From an uncultured Eubacteriales bacterium (lineage in GTDB: Bacteria; Bacillota; Clostridia; Christensenellales; Christensenellaceae), in assembly GCA_902782475.1 (NCBI GenBank), contig CACZNR010000054.1:1-6568 (forward strand): a stretch of 6,568 bases of DNA, written 5' to 3'. The position numbers and the translations under genes were made by a program. This document shows, one piece after another, positions 5,361 to 6,568 of the stretch. The notes beneath the pieces are model-generated. The model worked only from the letters and a program-made list of their open reading frames with translations. It was not told where the DNA came from and did not search any database. Positions within the stretch are counted from its first letter, which is position 1. Each line of letters opens with the position of its first letter.

Positions 5361-6568
5361 ATGAACAGACGGTTTTATTACAGAGCAGTTTCAATAGTTT
5401 TTGTCCTTGCCTTGCTGATGACAGCCTTTGCCGGCTGCGGAAAGATCGAAGGCATAGACGAAAAAGAGGATACACAGAATTCTGCCATAATAAATGAACA
5501 GCTTCACAGCAGGTCCTATTATTCAAAGATAAAAGGTAACGGAGAAGACACCTGGACCATACTTGTCTATGTGAACGCCCGCAATGTAGAAGATTACGGA
5601 GCTGCTTCCTACCTTATCTCCCAGCTGGCTCAGGCTGAATACAACGACAAGATCACTGTACTGCTCCAGACTTTCGGAACGGAGACCTGGAAGGCAGATT
5701 TCATGAAAAATCTGTCTGACCGCATACTTTTTTCCAAGAACGGAGTGCAGACAGTTTCATACAACGGTGAAGGCTCTCCGGGAAGCCGTGAGATGCTTCA
5801 TAATTTTGCATCCGACTTCTTTGAGGAATTTCCAAGTGACAGAAGAGCTGTTATCTTCTGGGGCGAACAGGAACTGCCTTCCGACGATATATCTGAAGCC
5901 CTCAAAGGCTTTGAGCTTGATTTCATTGCTTTTGATACCCAGAAGTATGATCTCTTCGAAGATGCATACAATCTTAAGGAGACCGCTGATTATCTTATAG
6001 CAACGACTTCGGACTATTCCACCAGCTGGGATTTTTCACATATCCTGTACATGCTTTCCAAGAACAGTTCCATCCTTTGCTCAGATATCGCAAGGATAAT
6101 AAACGAGAGTGCTCTTCTCGATCCTATCTATTCAAGGATGAGTACCACTCCTTCAATATTCTGCGTGGATCTCACTGAGATGGATTATGTACATGCATGC
6201 CTCGAACAGATGTTTACGGATGCAGCCACATCCATCAAAGACGGACACTATTCCGGTATCTCACTTGCAAGGGCCATGGCCAGCAGGAATGATTCCAGTG
6301 TGAGCGGACCAAGTTTTGCAGGAGCACTAAACTCCAAATATTCATCCATAACAAAAAAAGCCCTTGAGGACTGCATCATCTATTCCTCTACTACGGGAAT
6401 ATCACTGAATCTGTATCTTCCGGTCAATGCATCGGCTGACAAGGATCTGAACGTAAGGCTCAGGGACTTCTCCGAAAAGAGCAGAGGCGAATATGAATTC
6501 CTGACCTGCTACATGACAGCCAGTGTCTCCAGCATGGCAAAGAAGTCAGATTCCTGGTTCAGGAATGA
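5361..6568 (+). CDS. Clostripain-like (C11) lipoprotein lacking both catalytic residues, predicted pseudopeptidase; 3' end outside the window
   Basis: The frame is open for 402 codons and runs off the right edge. Residues 1-26 form a lipoprotein signal: basic N-terminus (MNRRFYYR), a hydrophobic core and FAGC with Cys26 as the probable lipidated residue, though Phe at -3 is unusual. The mature protein should sit on the outer face of the membrane. From residue 64 (TWTILVYVNARNVEDYGAAS) it follows the clostripain fold as I know it: TVLLQTFGTETW at 99-110, a helix with HNFASDFFEEFPSDRRAVIFW at 147-167, then FELDFIAFDTQKYDLFEDAY near 184-203 and ADYLIATTSDYSTSWDF at 209-225. In active members the strand ends W-N/D-H-G and the next reads F-D-A-C-L-M. 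Here they read W-G-E-Q (167-170) and F-D-T-Q-K-Y (191-196), so His is Glu169 and Cys is Gln194. The segment between is only about 20 residues, seemingly shorter than usual. AGAGG at 5352-5356, four bases before the ATG, supports the start. The family match is from memory of motifs. Confidence 0.75.
   Translation, partial: MNRRFYYRAVSIVFVLALLMTAFAGCGKIEGIDEKEDTQNSAIINEQLHSRSYYSKIKGNGEDTWTILVYVNARNVEDYGAASYLISQLAQAEYNDKITVLLQTFGTETWKADFMKNLSDRILFSKNGVQTVSYNGEGSPGSREMLHNFASDFFEEFPSDRRAVIFWGEQELPSDDISEALKGFELDFIAFDTQKYDLFEDAYNLKETADYLIATTSDYSTSWDFSHILYMLSKNSSILCSDIARIINESALLDPIYSRMSTTPSIFCVDLTEMDYVHACLEQMFTDAATSIKDGHYSGISLARAMASRNDSSVSGPSFAGALNSKYSSITKKALEDCIIYSSTTGISLNLYLPVNASADKDLNVRLRDFSEKSRGEYEFLTCYMTASVSSMAKKSDSWFRN

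Overview
The window looks like chromosomal DNA from a low- to mid-GC Firmicute, most likely class Clostridia and plausibly Lachnospiraceae. Supporting signs are strong AGGAGG-type ribosome sites, frequent ATA, AGA and AGG codons, and the gene families present: a two-ATPase ECF transporter module, a YitT-type membrane protein, and a clostripain-type (C11) lipoprotein without an outer-membrane context. The taxon is inferred from codons and families, not from a marker gene. I see no RNA genes, insertion sequences, CRISPR arrays or phage genes.

Region 1 (1-2538, + strand) is an energy-coupling factor (ECF) micronutrient importer. It begins inside a gene for a protein carrying two ABC ATPase domains; only the tail of the first domain and the whole second domain are visible. 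The stop codon of that gene overlaps the start of ecfT (TAATG). After about 100 bases holding a hairpin comes a small integral membrane protein that looks like the substrate-binding S component. Together these encode the ATPase pair, the transmembrane coupling protein and a substrate-capture subunit. The substrate cannot be told from the sequence. Two motifs at the ATPase/EcfT interface depart from consensus. A strong hairpin terminator (2595-2629) ends the region and separates it from convergent genes.

Region 2 (2649-5230, - strand) reads leftward. It holds an FMN-binding split-barrel protein of the pyridoxamine-phosphate-oxidase/NimA type, then a probable promoter plus hairpin, then a two-gene operon of a YitT-family membrane protein and an M24 (Xaa-Pro aminopeptidase-like) metallopeptidase, with 19 bases between them. 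The two proteins of this operon have no obvious shared pathway.

Region 3 (5231-6568) is a 130-base divergent intergenic stretch with repeated TATGATA words. It is followed by a lipoprotein that runs off the right edge. The lipoprotein aligns by eye along its length with clostripain-family (C11) cysteine peptidases, but both catalytic positions are replaced: His by Glu169 and Cys by Gln194. It is therefore a predicted pseudopeptidase, and I consider it the most interesting item in the window.
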